From NCBI GenBank assembly GCA_944325005.1, contig CALUYO010000001.1, forward strand, positions 248,001 through 312,000: 64,000 nt of DNA, written 5' to 3'. Shown one piece after another: positions 55,172-63,728 of the stretch (the stretch's first letter is position 1; the number at the start of each line of letters is the position of its first letter). Position numbers and translations under genes: made by a program. The DNA comes from Candidatus Gastranaerophilales bacterium. GTDB taxonomy: Bacteria > Cyanobacteriota > Vampirovibrionia > Gastranaerophilales > Gastranaerophilaceae. The notes beneath the pieces were generated by a model. That model was given only the letters and a program-made list of their open reading frames with translations, did not search any database and was not told the DNA's origin.

Positions 55172-55807
55172 CTAGTTCCATTTAGTTCTTGTAGGAACGA
55201 TAGTTACTAATCTGCCTTCGCATCCTGGTACTGAACCTTTTACTAATACTAAGCTGTTAGCTGTATCAACTTTAACTAATTTCAATTTAGTAATAGTAAC
55301 TCTTTCATTTCCCATGTTACCAGCCATTCTTTTACCTTTGATAACACGTGAAGGGGTTGTACCTGCACCGATAGAACCAGGTTCTCTGTGGTTTTTAGAA
55401 CCGTGACCCATAGGTCCTCTTGAGAAGTTCCATCTTTTTACTGTACCCTGGAAGCCTTTACCTATTGATTTTCCTGTTACGTCAACTTTTTCAACGTTGT
55501 CAAGAACTGATAATTCAATTTTGTCACCTACTTTGTAATCAGACGGGTTATCAACTCTGAATTCTTGCAGGTGTCTGAAGTTTTCAAGGTTATTTTTCTT
55601 AAAGTGACCTATTTCAGCTTTTGTTAAATGTTTTTCTTTAGCTGCGATTGTGCCTACCTGAATAGCGTTATAACCGTCTGTTTCAACAGTTTTTACCTGA
55701 GTAACAACAATCGGGTCTACTTTGATTACAGTTACGGGAATTGCCAAACCTTGTTCATCAAAGATTTGAGTCATTCCAAGTTTTTTACCTATTACACCTA
55801 GTGTCAT
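55172..55807 (-). CDS. rplC: 50S ribosomal protein L3
   Basis: 211 residues. MTLGVIGKKLGMTQIFDEQG and FQGTVKRWNFSRGPMGHGSKNHREPGSIG are diagnostic. A 225-bp spacer with no feature I can name separates it from rpsJ, longer than usual. Confidence 0.97.
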   Translation of the reverse strand: MTLGVIGKKLGMTQIFDEQGLAIPVTVIKVDPIVVTQVKTVETDGYNAIQVGTIAAKEKHLTKAEIGHFKKNNLENFRHLQEFRVDNPSDYKVGDKIELSVLDNVEKVDVTGKSIGKGFQGTVKRWNFSRGPMGHGSKNHREPGSIGAGTTPSRVIKGKRMAGNMGNERVTITKLKLVKVDTANSLVLVKGSVPGCEGRLVTIVPTRTKWN

Positions 55808-56032
55808 ATTCTACCTTTCTTGCTCGCCCTACTTGGTGCAGACATTAATCTGCCCCTGTTTCGGGTTTGCATTTTCTCTTGCGAGCGCTACGTCTTGCTA
55901 ATTCTTTACCTAATTGAGGGCTTTCACCTCTACAACCTTTTGGCTGTCCCGTTTGAAGCAATTTAATTCACTTCAATCCGGCCGCAGTTCACATTACAAT
56001 GCATAATGCTTATTAAGTTGTCAAAAAGTTAA

Positions 56033-56350
56033 TTAAAGTTTAACTTCAATATCTACGCCAGCCGGCAGGTCTAATCTGCCTAATTCTTCAACTGTTTGTT
56101 GAGTTGGTTCGTATATATCAATAATACGTTTATGTGTTCTCATTTCAAAATGTTCACGGGATTTTTTATCAACGTGGGGTGAACGCAAAACGCAATATAT
56201 ACGTCTTTTTGTAGGTAAAGGAATAGGTCCGGCTACTTTAGCGTCTGTTCTTTTTGCTGTTTCTACGATTTTGTCTGAAGATACGTCAATTAATTTATGA
56301 TCGTATGCTTTTAAACAAACTCTGATTCTTTGTCTAGTTGTAGTTGCCAT
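56033..56350 (-). CDS. rpsJ: 30S ribosomal protein S10
   Basis: 105 residues from ATG 56350 ([22 protein letters not shown]), 6 nt after AAAGGA; the ATG two codons earlier is too close to that site. [35 protein letters not shown] is typical. First gene of the S10 operon in this window. Confidence 0.97.
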   Translation of the reverse strand: MATTTRQRIRVCLKAYDHKLIDVSSDKIVETAKRTDAKVAGPIPLPTKRRIYCVLRSPHVDKKSREHFEMRTHKRIIDIYEPTQQTVEELGRLDLPAGVDIEVKL

Positions 56351-56376
56351 TTGCATTCCTTTTTCTTTTTTATATT

Positions 56377-56405
56377 GTATTACACTGCTTGAAACTGCTA
56401 TTCAA
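56377..56405 (-). promoter_or_regulatory. Promoter of the S10/spc ribosomal operon
   Basis: TTGAAT (56405-56400), 17-bp spacer, TAATAC (56382-56377), 27 bp before rpsJ. Confidence 0.5.
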
Positions 56406-56591
56406 CAAATATTTCGGATATTAGTAAATACATTAATTCCAAGCATATCAATGGTAAAACAAACAAATCCCGCTGTCAACAAGACAAAGTTTAAAATGTA
56501 TATTAATGTTACGAAATATTTCTGAAATTATTTTTTTTTCTTTATTTTTTTACATTTTGTAATAAGCTTGATGTTAGATATAGGGGTTTTT

Positions 56592-57926
56592 ATGAGAATT
56601 AAAAGTGTTTTGGCAAGTAACGCCGGTGTTCAAACTTTTACTGCTGGGAAAGTAAATGTATATTCTGATTTTGACGGGACATATTTCCCTTCGAGTCATT
56701 CTCGTATTAATAATCTGCAATACGGACATGCTAAATGGCTGAATGAATATTTCTATGATTTCGGAAATTTTTTAAATAATTCAAAGGATGATATCAATTT
56801 TAAAATTACTACAGGCAGAACGTTCGGAGAATTTAAGACAATTGCAAAACTATTGAAATCAAAAGGTTTTTCTATGCCTTTACCGGATGCACTTATTACA
56901 AAAAACGGCTCTGATGAATATTTAAAAGTTAATAGTGATGAAAACTTTTATAAATCGTGCACTTTCCCATTTGATTACAAAAAAGCAAATTTAAAAAAGC
57001 AGGAGGCTATAAAGGACTTAACCGGCTGGAATGGACAAGCTTTGAGGCCTAAAATATATGAAGCATTACGAAAGTTTAATTTTAAAGTTGTAGAATTTGA
57101 TTCGGAACATGGGGTTAATGATTACGGTCGTAAATCTTTGTTTTCTCATACGGGTTATGACAATTTTATGCTTTATGGAGATAATATGCCTCCCAAAAGC
57201 CATTGGCTGGCAGGCTTGAGAAAAGATGGAAGTTTGAAATATTATCTCAGTTTTCCCTATGATATGCTGAATGTTTCAGAGCGTCGCGGAGCTTATGGGG
57301 ATATAAGATATAATATTTCAAAGTATTTAAAAAATTCCGGAGTGAAATTTGTAATGGAAGAATTTTGTGATAAAGACGGTGGTAACCGTCCGGTTATCGT
57401 AATTTCTCCTAAAATTGACGGTAAACCGCTTGATAAACTTTATGATACTAAAGAAGCTGTACGCAAAGCAGTTATTAATAATGATTTTGTAATTGCTGCC
57501 GGTGACGGAAGTAATGATTTTGAGATGCTTAATCCTTTAAATTATATTGATAAGTCAGATTTACATCCGGATTTGCAAAAACAACTGGCCGGCCTTACAG
57601 ATGAAAATATAGATAAAGTTGTTGAAAATCCGCTTATTGTAAGAAAATTAAGAAAACTGCCTTTTATCGGGATAGTTATAAAAGATGATAATAACGGCTT
57701 AGATAAATTATATAAATTATTTGGTAAATACGGAAAAGTAATAGAGGTTGAGCGTGGAAATCTGCCGGCTGGAATTAAAAATGCTATAAAAATGTATTCA
57801 ATGAGCAAACCTGAATTTTTGTCATCGATGAGCCAAAACTTAAAAGTTGCTGTTGGTATTATGCAGGATGAAATATGGAAATATGCAATAAAGCTTTTGC
57901 AGTGGAATAGTATTACAAAATTTTAG
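56592..57926 (+). CDS. HAD-superfamily hydrolase (Cof/sucrose-phosphatase-like)
   Basis: 444 residues from ATG 56592 behind AGGGG. HAD motifs are YSDFDGTYFP (about residue 30), ITTGRTFGE (motif II) and IAAGDGSNDFEML (motif IV), with a large cap between. This is the plan of subfamily IIB phosphatases acting on sugar phosphates; substrate unknown. The N-terminal 25 residues before the fold are extra and include FTAGKVN. No neighbours point to a pathway. Confidence 0.72.
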   Translation: MRIKSVLASNAGVQTFTAGKVNVYSDFDGTYFPSSHSRINNLQYGHAKWLNEYFYDFGNFLNNSKDDINFKITTGRTFGEFKTIAKLLKSKGFSMPLPDALITKNGSDEYLKVNSDENFYKSCTFPFDYKKANLKKQEAIKDLTGWNGQALRPKIYEALRKFNFKVVEFDSEHGVNDYGRKSLFSHTGYDNFMLYGDNMPPKSHWLAGLRKDGSLKYYLSFPYDMLNVSERRGAYGDIRYNISKYLKNSGVKFVMEEFCDKDGGNRPVIVISPKIDGKPLDKLYDTKEAVRKAVINNDFVIAAGDGSNDFEMLNPLNYIDKSDLHPDLQKQLAGLTDENIDKVVENPLIVRKLRKLPFIGIVIKDDNNGLDKLYKLFGKYGKVIEVERGNLPAGIKNAIKMYSMSKPEFLSSMSQNLKVAVGIMQDEIWKYAIKLLQWNSITKF

Positions 57927-57932
57927 TGATTC

Positions 57933-58250
57933 CTATTTTGGAAGCCTTTTAAAATAGTCTTGTTCTGAGAGTGCTTTTGCAGTATTGAGATATTTCATTA
58001 AGATTCCTTTTAATTCTTGACGCATTATAGATGAAGTTACAGGATATCCGTTTTCCTGCTCGTACATTTTAAGGGCCTGAGCTAATGTCGAATATCCTTT
58101 TTTTAAACCTGTTTCAAGTTCTTTATTTTTTGTTGTTGAAACAATTGCGGGAAGCGTTAATGCAGCAACTACCCCGATAATTCCCAGAGTAATTAAAACT
58201 TCAGCAAGTGTAAATGTTTTATTACTGCAAGGTTTAATTTTTGTGAACAT
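57933..58250 (-). CDS. Short pilin-like protein, C-terminally truncated
   Basis: 105 residues: leader MFTKIKPCSNKT|FTLAEVLITLGIIGVVAALTL, then only the helix and the first part of the head. Its paralogues run to 200-250 residues and carry a DxNG signature, missing here, so it is probably a remnant or a minor pseudopilin. No G tract. No clear Shine-Dalgarno; TATAATG overlaps the start codon. Confidence 0.6.
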   Translation of the reverse strand: MFTKIKPCSNKTFTLAEVLITLGIIGVVAALTLPAIVSTTKNKELETGLKKGYSTLAQALKMYEQENGYPVTSSIMRQELKGILMKYLNTAKALSEQDYFKRLPK

Positions 58251-58253
58251 TAT

Positions 58254-58436
58254 ATGGAAGATGTTATTGATCTCAACACATGCAGAAAAACTAAAGCTTT
58301 TAGGACAGCAAATAAAAAACTGAGAAAATCACGTGGATTTTCTCAGTTAAATCTTTCTGTAAAATTGGGTATAACACGTGAACATTTATCAAAAATTGAA
58401 CGCGGAGTTACTTTTAAAGATATTTCAAATTTCTAA
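58254..58436 (+). CDS. XRE-type helix-turn-helix fragment
   Basis: 60 residues. LRKSRGFSQLNLSVKLGITREHLSKIERGVTF is a good HTH_3 core, but the protein stops soon after at KDISNF, short of the last helices. It is divergent from the truncated pilin-like gene, only 3 bp apart. Probably a remnant regulator; a tiny functional repressor is possible. Confidence 0.5.
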   Translation: MEDVIDLNTCRKTKAFRTANKKLRKSRGFSQLNLSVKLGITREHLSKIERGVTFKDISNF

Positions 58437-58453
58437 AGTAAACTGGTAATACT

Positions 58454-59232
58454 TTACCAGGGATAGTTATCAGGGATTTTCCATCCGTTTACTTCAATTA
58501 ATCGTCCGCAATAAAAGTTTCTATACTTCTGATTGTTGGTTTTATAGCATCCATATCCATGTGGTGACGCTGTCGTTAGAATATCATTATCTTGGTATAA
58601 AGCACCCCAAAACTTAATTTTATAGCCTATGCCATAAAAGTTGTATGCGTCAAACACAAAGACATCTCTTCCCATTTTATTTAAGCCTTTCTGTCCGTTG
58701 ATGTCAGCCAATAACCATATATATCCGTTTGGGATATTTGCAAAAAATGCCAGTATGACTCCATTGTTTAATAAAAGATAAAGCTTTATACCTGCAAAAA
58801 GTTGACTGCCATCCTCATTTAATAGCATTTTGTAATCAGGCATATCAGATGATTTAACAATTTTTGCTCCTTGAAAATATGGTAAATAATACTGCTCAAC
58901 AAAGGGGGCGATACAATCATACTCATAGCATTCTTTTTCCGGATAAGTCCAATCTGGCATAGGACCATTGTCGATTTCTGATAATTTTACTGCATTATTC
59001 AAATCAGAATAAACTTTTCTAAGCTGAACTACAGTTTGATGTTTCTGGTAATTTGTAATTAATGCCGGCATGGTCAAAGCAGCAATGATGCCTATAATCC
59101 CGAGAGTGATTAACACTTCTGCCAAAGTAAAAGCAAATAAATAATTACTTAAATTTTTAAAAGTCCTGATATGGCACGTTAAATGGCATGTTTGCGGGGG
59201 GGGGGCAATCTCAAAGCTCCTTGTTTAAACAT
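58454..59232 (-). CDS. Pilin-like protein with C10 leader tract (frame OFF as assembled)
   Basis: Minus-strand prepilin-type gene. ATG 59232 follows AGGAGG; leader MFKQGALRLPPP, then with ten C the frame hits TAA after a few codons. Eleven C give an unusually long leader of about 34 residues ending NYLFA|FTLAEVLITLGIIGIIAAL, open to 58454. Head signature ADINGQKGLNKMGRDVF (Leu in place of the usual Pro) and ending GWKIPDNYPW, shared with the genes at 952 and 9400. Cys-rich (KECYEYDC, YGCYKTN, FYCGR). Confidence 0.8.
59193..59221 (+). repeat. Poly-G leader element 8 (G10)
   Basis: Ten G at 59196-59205 on the + strand, flank CAATCTCAAAGCTCCT. Gene on the minus strand. Confidence 0.9.
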
Positions 59233-59263
59233 TTTTCAGCCTCCTATGCTTATACTTATATGT

Positions 59264-59292
59264 ATTATAAACTCTTTTCCCTTGTTTTTCAA
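59264..59292 (-). promoter_or_regulatory. Promoter of pilin-like gene at 59232
   Basis: TTGAAA (59292-59287), 17-bp spacer, TATAAT (59269-59264). Confidence 0.7.
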
Positions 59293-59307
59293 GTCCTAAG
59301 GTGATTT

Positions 59308-59799
59308 TTATTTTTCTTTTTTTTCGTTTTCTGTTACTTTTTCTTTTTCAGAGGTTTCAGGTTCTTCTTCAGAAACATAATCTTCATCGTCATCATCATT
59401 ATTTTCATCTTCAGTTTCTTCAAAATCCCCTTCATCGTCAAGGTCTTCATCTTCTGCGTATTCAACATCCGAGCTATCTTCGGACGCTTCAAGAGCTGCT
59501 TTAATTTCTTCTTCGTCTTTAGCCCTTATAACAGGAATTGAAAGCATTAGGGCAACCTGATCTCCGTCTTGTTCAAGATTAAGTTCAAGAGCATCTTTGT
59601 CCATTTCAACATATTTGGAAAGAAGTTCTACTAATTCTTTACGCATACGTTCCATAAGCTCCGGAGTAAGATTTGTCCTATCCTGCATCAGTACGACTCT
59701 TAATCTGTTGCAGGCTGTTTCTTTTGCAGTTTCTGTCTCCTGTGTCTCTGTCTGGCGGAAAAATCCAATGACTTTATTGTATAAATTTGCGAGTATCAT
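59308..59799 (-). CDS. minE: Cell division topological specificity factor MinE with acidic tail
   Basis: 163 residues, almost twice the usual 85-100. The N-terminal half is a normal MinE: membrane-binding and anti-MinCD region (ACNRLRVVLMQDRTNLTPELMERMRKELVELLSKYVEMD), then the dimerisation strand region. After about residue 92 comes a tail made almost only of Glu, Asp, Ser and Lys (EDEDLDDEGDFEETEDENND). Third gene of minCDE, with its ribosome-binding site in minD. Confidence 0.88.
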   Translation of the reverse strand: MILANLYNKVIGFFRQTETQETETAKETACNRLRVVLMQDRTNLTPELMERMRKELVELLSKYVEMDKDALELNLEQDGDQVALMLSIPVIRAKDEEEIKAALEASEDSSDVEYAEDEDLDDEGDFEETEDENNDDDDEDYVSEEEPETSEKEKVTENEKKEK

Positions 59800-59800
59800 A

Positions 59801-60619
59801 TTATGATTTCTCCTTTCCCATCAAACCTGAAAAGAATTTTTTCATTTTTGCCATTACCCCTTGGGGTTCTTCAAGATTTAAAAACGGAACATCCTCTCCA
59901 ATAATTCTTCTCGCTACATTGTTGTAAGCTTTTCCTGCTAGTGATTTTTCGTCATTTACAATAGGTTCGCCCTTATTTGTTGAAGTTATAATCCCCGTAT
60001 CTTCTGGAATTATACCTATTAGATCGGCAGAAAGGATTTCAACAACATCTTCTACGCTCATCATATCATTTGATTTTATGAGATTTGGTCTTACCCTGTT
60101 TAACAGTAACTTGTAAGATTTAATTTCTTCTTTAGCTTCTAATAGTCCGATAATTCTGTCTGCATCTCTGACTGCTGACATTTCAGGGGTTGTGACTACT
60201 ATCGCTTCTGATGCACCGGCTACAGCATTCTGGAAACCCTGTTCAATTCCTGCAGGACAGTCAACAAGAATAAAATCAAAATCTTTTTTTAACTGATCGC
60301 ATATATCTTTTAATTGTTCTTCTGTTACAGCCGATTTATCACGTGTTTGAGCTGCTGCCAGAAGGCAAAGATTTGGATTTCTTTTATCTTTTACAAGAGC
60401 TTGTTTAAGTTTACAGCGTTCTTCAACAACATCTACTATTGTATAAACTATTCTGTTTTCCAGACCTAGCAATAAATCTAAATTTCTTAATCCCAAGTCG
60501 GTGTCAATCATTACAACCTTCTTGCCTGCTTTGGCAAGAGCTGTTCCGATATTGGCATTTGTTGTAGTTTTACCTACACCGCCCTTTCCGGATGTTATTA
60601 CGATAACTCTACCGCTCAT
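59801..60619 (-). CDS. minD: Septum site-determining ATPase MinD
   Basis: Membrane ATPase that positions the Z ring with MinC and MinE. 272 residues. Deviant Walker A SGKGGVGKTTTNANIG, VMIDTDLGLRNLDLLLGLENR, and DFILVDCPAGIEQGFQNA. The C-terminal amphipathic membrane helix is VMAKMKKFFSGLMGKEKS. Confidence 0.97.
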   Translation of the reverse strand: MSGRVIVITSGKGGVGKTTTNANIGTALAKAGKKVVMIDTDLGLRNLDLLLGLENRIVYTIVDVVEERCKLKQALVKDKRNPNLCLLAAAQTRDKSAVTEEQLKDICDQLKKDFDFILVDCPAGIEQGFQNAVAGASEAIVVTTPEMSAVRDADRIIGLLEAKEEIKSYKLLLNRVRPNLIKSNDMMSVEDVVEILSADLIGIIPEDTGIITSTNKGEPIVNDEKSLAGKAYNNVARRIIGEDVPFLNLEEPQGVMAKMKKFFSGLMGKEKS

Positions 60620-60632
60620 TATTTCTCCTTTT

Positions 60633-61700
60633 TTATGATTCGTGTATTTTGCGTATAATTATTTGTTTTTTGTATATACAGGCTTCTTCGGGGATAAATG
60701 TATCTGTTTTTTGGATATAAGGAATATTAATGTTATCCGGACGTCTTGCAAATGTATCAGCTATTCTTAATTGAATTGCATTCATTTTCAATGCACGGAT
60801 ACGTGCATACTGATTTCCTGCCGAACCTGCATGGGCTATTCCGCCCAAAATTCCCCATACTGTAATATCACCTTTAGCAATAATTTCAGATCCCGGATTT
60901 GCATCGCCGATTATAACAATGTTACCGTCGGAAGTTATGCTTTGACCGGAACGCAACGTCCTTTGAATATACAAGGTCGGAAGTTTTTCTGTTTCTCTCA
61001 ATGATTTTCGCAGATCATCAAGGTTATAGTCAATATCCTCAATATCTTCCCCGTTGATTTTGTTTGCATTTTCGAGTTCTTTGTTAAAATCTTTAAGTTC
61101 TTCTGCAGGATTGAAATCCTGAGTTTCTATTGGGGCAGAACTTTTTAAAACAGTTTCTACCTTATTAAGTACGGGAGTTTCTTTCATCTGCTCAAATTCT
61201 GCTTTATCAATAGTTTCCATCTGTGTTTCGGATTTTATTTCATTAAGAGGTTCAACGGGGGCAGCAGGAGCATCTTCCTGTAATTTTTTCAAATCTTTTT
61301 CCTGTGCAAAAGTTTTTATTTCTGTATTTTCGTCCCCGAATATTTTGTCTAAGGCTTTTTCTAGTTCTTTGTTAACTTTTTCCTGATCAGCATTAAACTC
61401 TGGCATTGGAACTTTATTTTCAAGCTCAGAAACTCTCAAATTAAGTTCTTCTGCGGATTTAACAGTATAATCCGAGTTTGTTGTAATGAATTCTATTTCT
61501 GAATTCATGGATTCAACAAGCGCTTTAATACTTGTAAGTTCAGTAGTTGTTAAGTCAACCGAGCCTAATTTTAAACAAACTTTTTTGCTCTGTGCATCAG
61601 GTAAATCCAGAACTCTGCTTAATTCGTAGATAATTTCAGAGGTCTTGTGAGCATTACTTACATCGACTATAAAACCGTTTTCAATGTATCCCTTATCCAT
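60633..61700 (-). CDS. minC: Septum site-determining protein MinC
   Basis: Inhibitor of FtsZ polymerisation. 355 residues, longer than typical because of a central Glu/Lys-rich linker (about residues 110-230). The C-terminal beta-helix is clear: RSGQSITSDGNIVIIGDANPGSEIIAKGDITVWGILGGIAHAG. The N-terminal domain is diverged. First gene of minCDE, 13 bp before minD. Confidence 0.9.
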   Translation of the reverse strand: MDKGYIENGFIVDVSNAHKTSEIIYELSRVLDLPDAQSKKVCLKLGSVDLTTTELTSIKALVESMNSEIEFITTNSDYTVKSAEELNLRVSELENKVPMPEFNADQEKVNKELEKALDKIFGDENTEIKTFAQEKDLKKLQEDAPAAPVEPLNEIKSETQMETIDKAEFEQMKETPVLNKVETVLKSSAPIETQDFNPAEELKDFNKELENANKINGEDIEDIDYNLDDLRKSLRETEKLPTLYIQRTLRSGQSITSDGNIVIIGDANPGSEIIAKGDITVWGILGGIAHAGSAGNQYARIRALKMNAIQLRIADTFARRPDNINIPYIQKTDTFIPEEACIYKKQIIIRKIHES

Positions 61701-61781
61701 ATTGAACCTTTCCGCAAATCTGTATATATTTCATGAACATACATGAAACATTCGGGAACATCAATGAATTATTTAGTTTAA

Positions 61782-62651
61782 TTAAGCAATTGTATAATTT
61801 TTGTAGTTATTGTAGATTTCGTTTACATATTTTTGAGTTTCTTTAAACGGCGGGATGCCATTGTATTTATCAACATTTCCGGGTCCTGCATTATATGCAG
61901 CAAGTGCAAGTTTTATATCTCCGTTGTATCTTGTAAGCAAAGACTTCATATATCTAACGCCGCCTTCTATATTCTGAACAGGATCAAACGGGTCTTTTAC
62001 TCCAAGATCTTTTGCGGTAGCCGGCATTAACTGCATAAGTCCCTGAGCCCCTGCTTTTGACCTTGCATTAGGGTTGAAGCTTGATTCTTTGTCAATCATT
62101 GCAAGTATAAGTTTTTCATCTATATTGTATTTTTTTGCAATATCACAGGCAATAGATACAAGTTCTGTTTTCTGAAGAATTTTTTTAGAAGCTGTTTTTA
62201 CTTTTACAGGTGTGGAAGTTTTTGTTTTTTCAACCGATTTTTTTGATTTAATTTTCTGTTCAGGTTGAATTTTTATTTCCGGCTCGGATGTCCGCCTTTT
62301 TAAAAGTGTGTTAAATTTGTATTCTTGCAGATTTGAATTTAATTGATTTGTATAGTTATTAAGCACTTCAATTTGTGAAACGAGTGAAGGTATACTGTAA
62401 TTAAATACGGGATTAATATAAGCCGGCATCGCAAAAATATTGTTATATGGATTGAACAACGGCATTGAAAAGGGCCGGTTAAATGAAAATAAATTCATTT
62501 GTGCGGGCATGAAGTTAAACAGCGAATTAAAAATTCCGAATCTGAAACCGGAGTTGAATGCATTACATCCGCATCCTCCCCAGAAAGGCATAGGTGTCGG
62601 CATAAAACTGTTTATATAAAAGTTGTTAAATCCCCAATTATAAATACTCAT
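61782..62651 (-). CDS. Lytic transglycosylase (SLT domain)
   Basis: 289 residues. The C-terminal SLT domain begins near residue 165, with catalytic Glu in [32 protein letters not shown] and [13 protein letters not shown]. The N-terminal 110 residues are rich in Phe, Asn, Met and Pro ([13 protein letters not shown]) without a classical signal peptide, which is odd for a cell wall enzyme; export may use another route. A Lys/Ser/Thr-rich linker separates the parts. Confidence 0.85.
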   Translation of the reverse strand: MSIYNWGFNNFYINSFMPTPMPFWGGCGCNAFNSGFRFGIFNSLFNFMPAQMNLFSFNRPFSMPLFNPYNNIFAMPAYINPVFNYSIPSLVSQIEVLNNYTNQLNSNLQEYKFNTLLKRRTSEPEIKIQPEQKIKSKKSVEKTKTSTPVKVKTASKKILQKTELVSIACDIAKKYNIDEKLILAMIDKESSFNPNARSKAGAQGLMQLMPATAKDLGVKDPFDPVQNIEGGVRYMKSLLTRYNGDIKLALAAYNAGPGNVDKYNGIPPFKETQKYVNEIYNNYKNYTIA

Positions 62652-62810
62652 TTTTATCCCTGAAGTTATCCCCTGTATATATAAAGTATTTGTTTGGAAA
62701 GAAATTGATAAATATTTTCATGCATGTTAAAAATTGTTAAAAAATAATAACTATTAACTAATGTAAATTTATATTTTTATTATATTATATATTTTAGGGA
62801 CAGAGAATTT

Positions 62811-63497
62811 ATGATTTTTAACGAAACAAAAACACATGAAATTACGGTAGACGTAGTTATAGTTACAATGAAAAATAATGCCTTACAGGTTTTGCTCGTT
62901 AAACGTCTTAATGAGCCGTTTAAAGATAAATGGGCTATCCCGGGAGGTTATGTAAGATTATCCGAAAACCTTGATCAGGCTGCTTTAAGAGTATTAAAAG
63001 AACGTACGGATATTGATAATGTATATTTGGAACAGTTATATACATTTGGAGATCCTCTCCGTCACCCTAACGCCAGAGTTATAACATGCGCATATTTTGC
63101 CCTTGTCAGGGCGGAAGATATTCAAATCGTTCCGACACCGGAACTTGGATGGCATAAGATTTCTGATTTGCCTCCTCTTGCATTTGACCACAAGGAAATT
63201 ATTGAATATTCTTTGAAAAGAACACGTGAAAGACTGGAATTATGCCCTGTTGCATACCAGCTTTTGAATGAAAAGTTTACACTAACCGAAATGCAGAAAG
63301 CTTACGAGTTGATTATGGGTAAAAAACTTGATAAGCGCAATTTTAGAAAAAAAGCTCTTTCAACTGATGGTTTGATTGAACTTGATGAATTTACAAAATC
63401 TTCGTCAAAAAGACCCGCAAGATTATACACTTTCGAAAATATCAAATTGAATTCAAAAAGAGCCCACTTTATTTCTAAGAAAAAGGAGAAAAAATAA
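62811..63497 (+). CDS. NUDIX-domain protein with C-terminal winged helix, NrtR-like
   Basis: 228 residues. A NUDIX fold at 1-150 with WAIPGGYVRLSENLDQAALRVLKERT, where the usual R-E of the catalytic box reads R-V, so hydrolysis is doubtful. The C-terminal region (FTLTEMQKAYELIMGKKLDKRNFRKKAL) is the winged helix seen in NrtR regulators that sense ADP-ribose and control NAD genes. Expected targets could include nadA, encoded in this window, but no operator was identified. Confidence 0.8.
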   Translation: MIFNETKTHEITVDVVIVTMKNNALQVLLVKRLNEPFKDKWAIPGGYVRLSENLDQAALRVLKERTDIDNVYLEQLYTFGDPLRHPNARVITCAYFALVRAEDIQIVPTPELGWHKISDLPPLAFDHKEIIEYSLKRTRERLELCPVAYQLLNEKFTLTEMQKAYELIMGKKLDKRNFRKKALSTDGLIELDEFTKSSSKRPARLYTFENIKLNSKRAHFISKKKEKK

Positions 63498-63725
63498 ATG
63501 TTATTAAATTTTGTTTGGGCAATACAGATAATTTCAGCTTTATTGTTGATAATTTTGATTCTGTTGCATTCACCGAAAGGTGATGGTATCGCAGGAATCG
63601 GCGGAGCTTCTCATGTTTTTGCTTCTCAAAAGAGTGCGGAAAAGGGATTAAACAAGCTTACAGCAATAGTTTCTGCAATATTTTTAATCTGTACATTCCT
63701 CTTAGGATTTGGTATTATTAAATAA
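63498..63725 (+). CDS. secG: Preprotein translocase subunit SecG
   Basis: 75 residues with two membrane helices (about residues 4-24 and 52-73) and the conserved loop HSPKGDGIAGIGGASHVFAS. Adds efficiency to SecYE-dependent export. Starts directly at the stop of the NUDIX gene. Confidence 0.92.
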   Translation: MLLNFVWAIQIISALLLIILILLHSPKGDGIAGIGGASHVFASQKSAEKGLNKLTAIVSAIFLICTFLLGFGIIK

Positions 63726-63728
63726 ATA

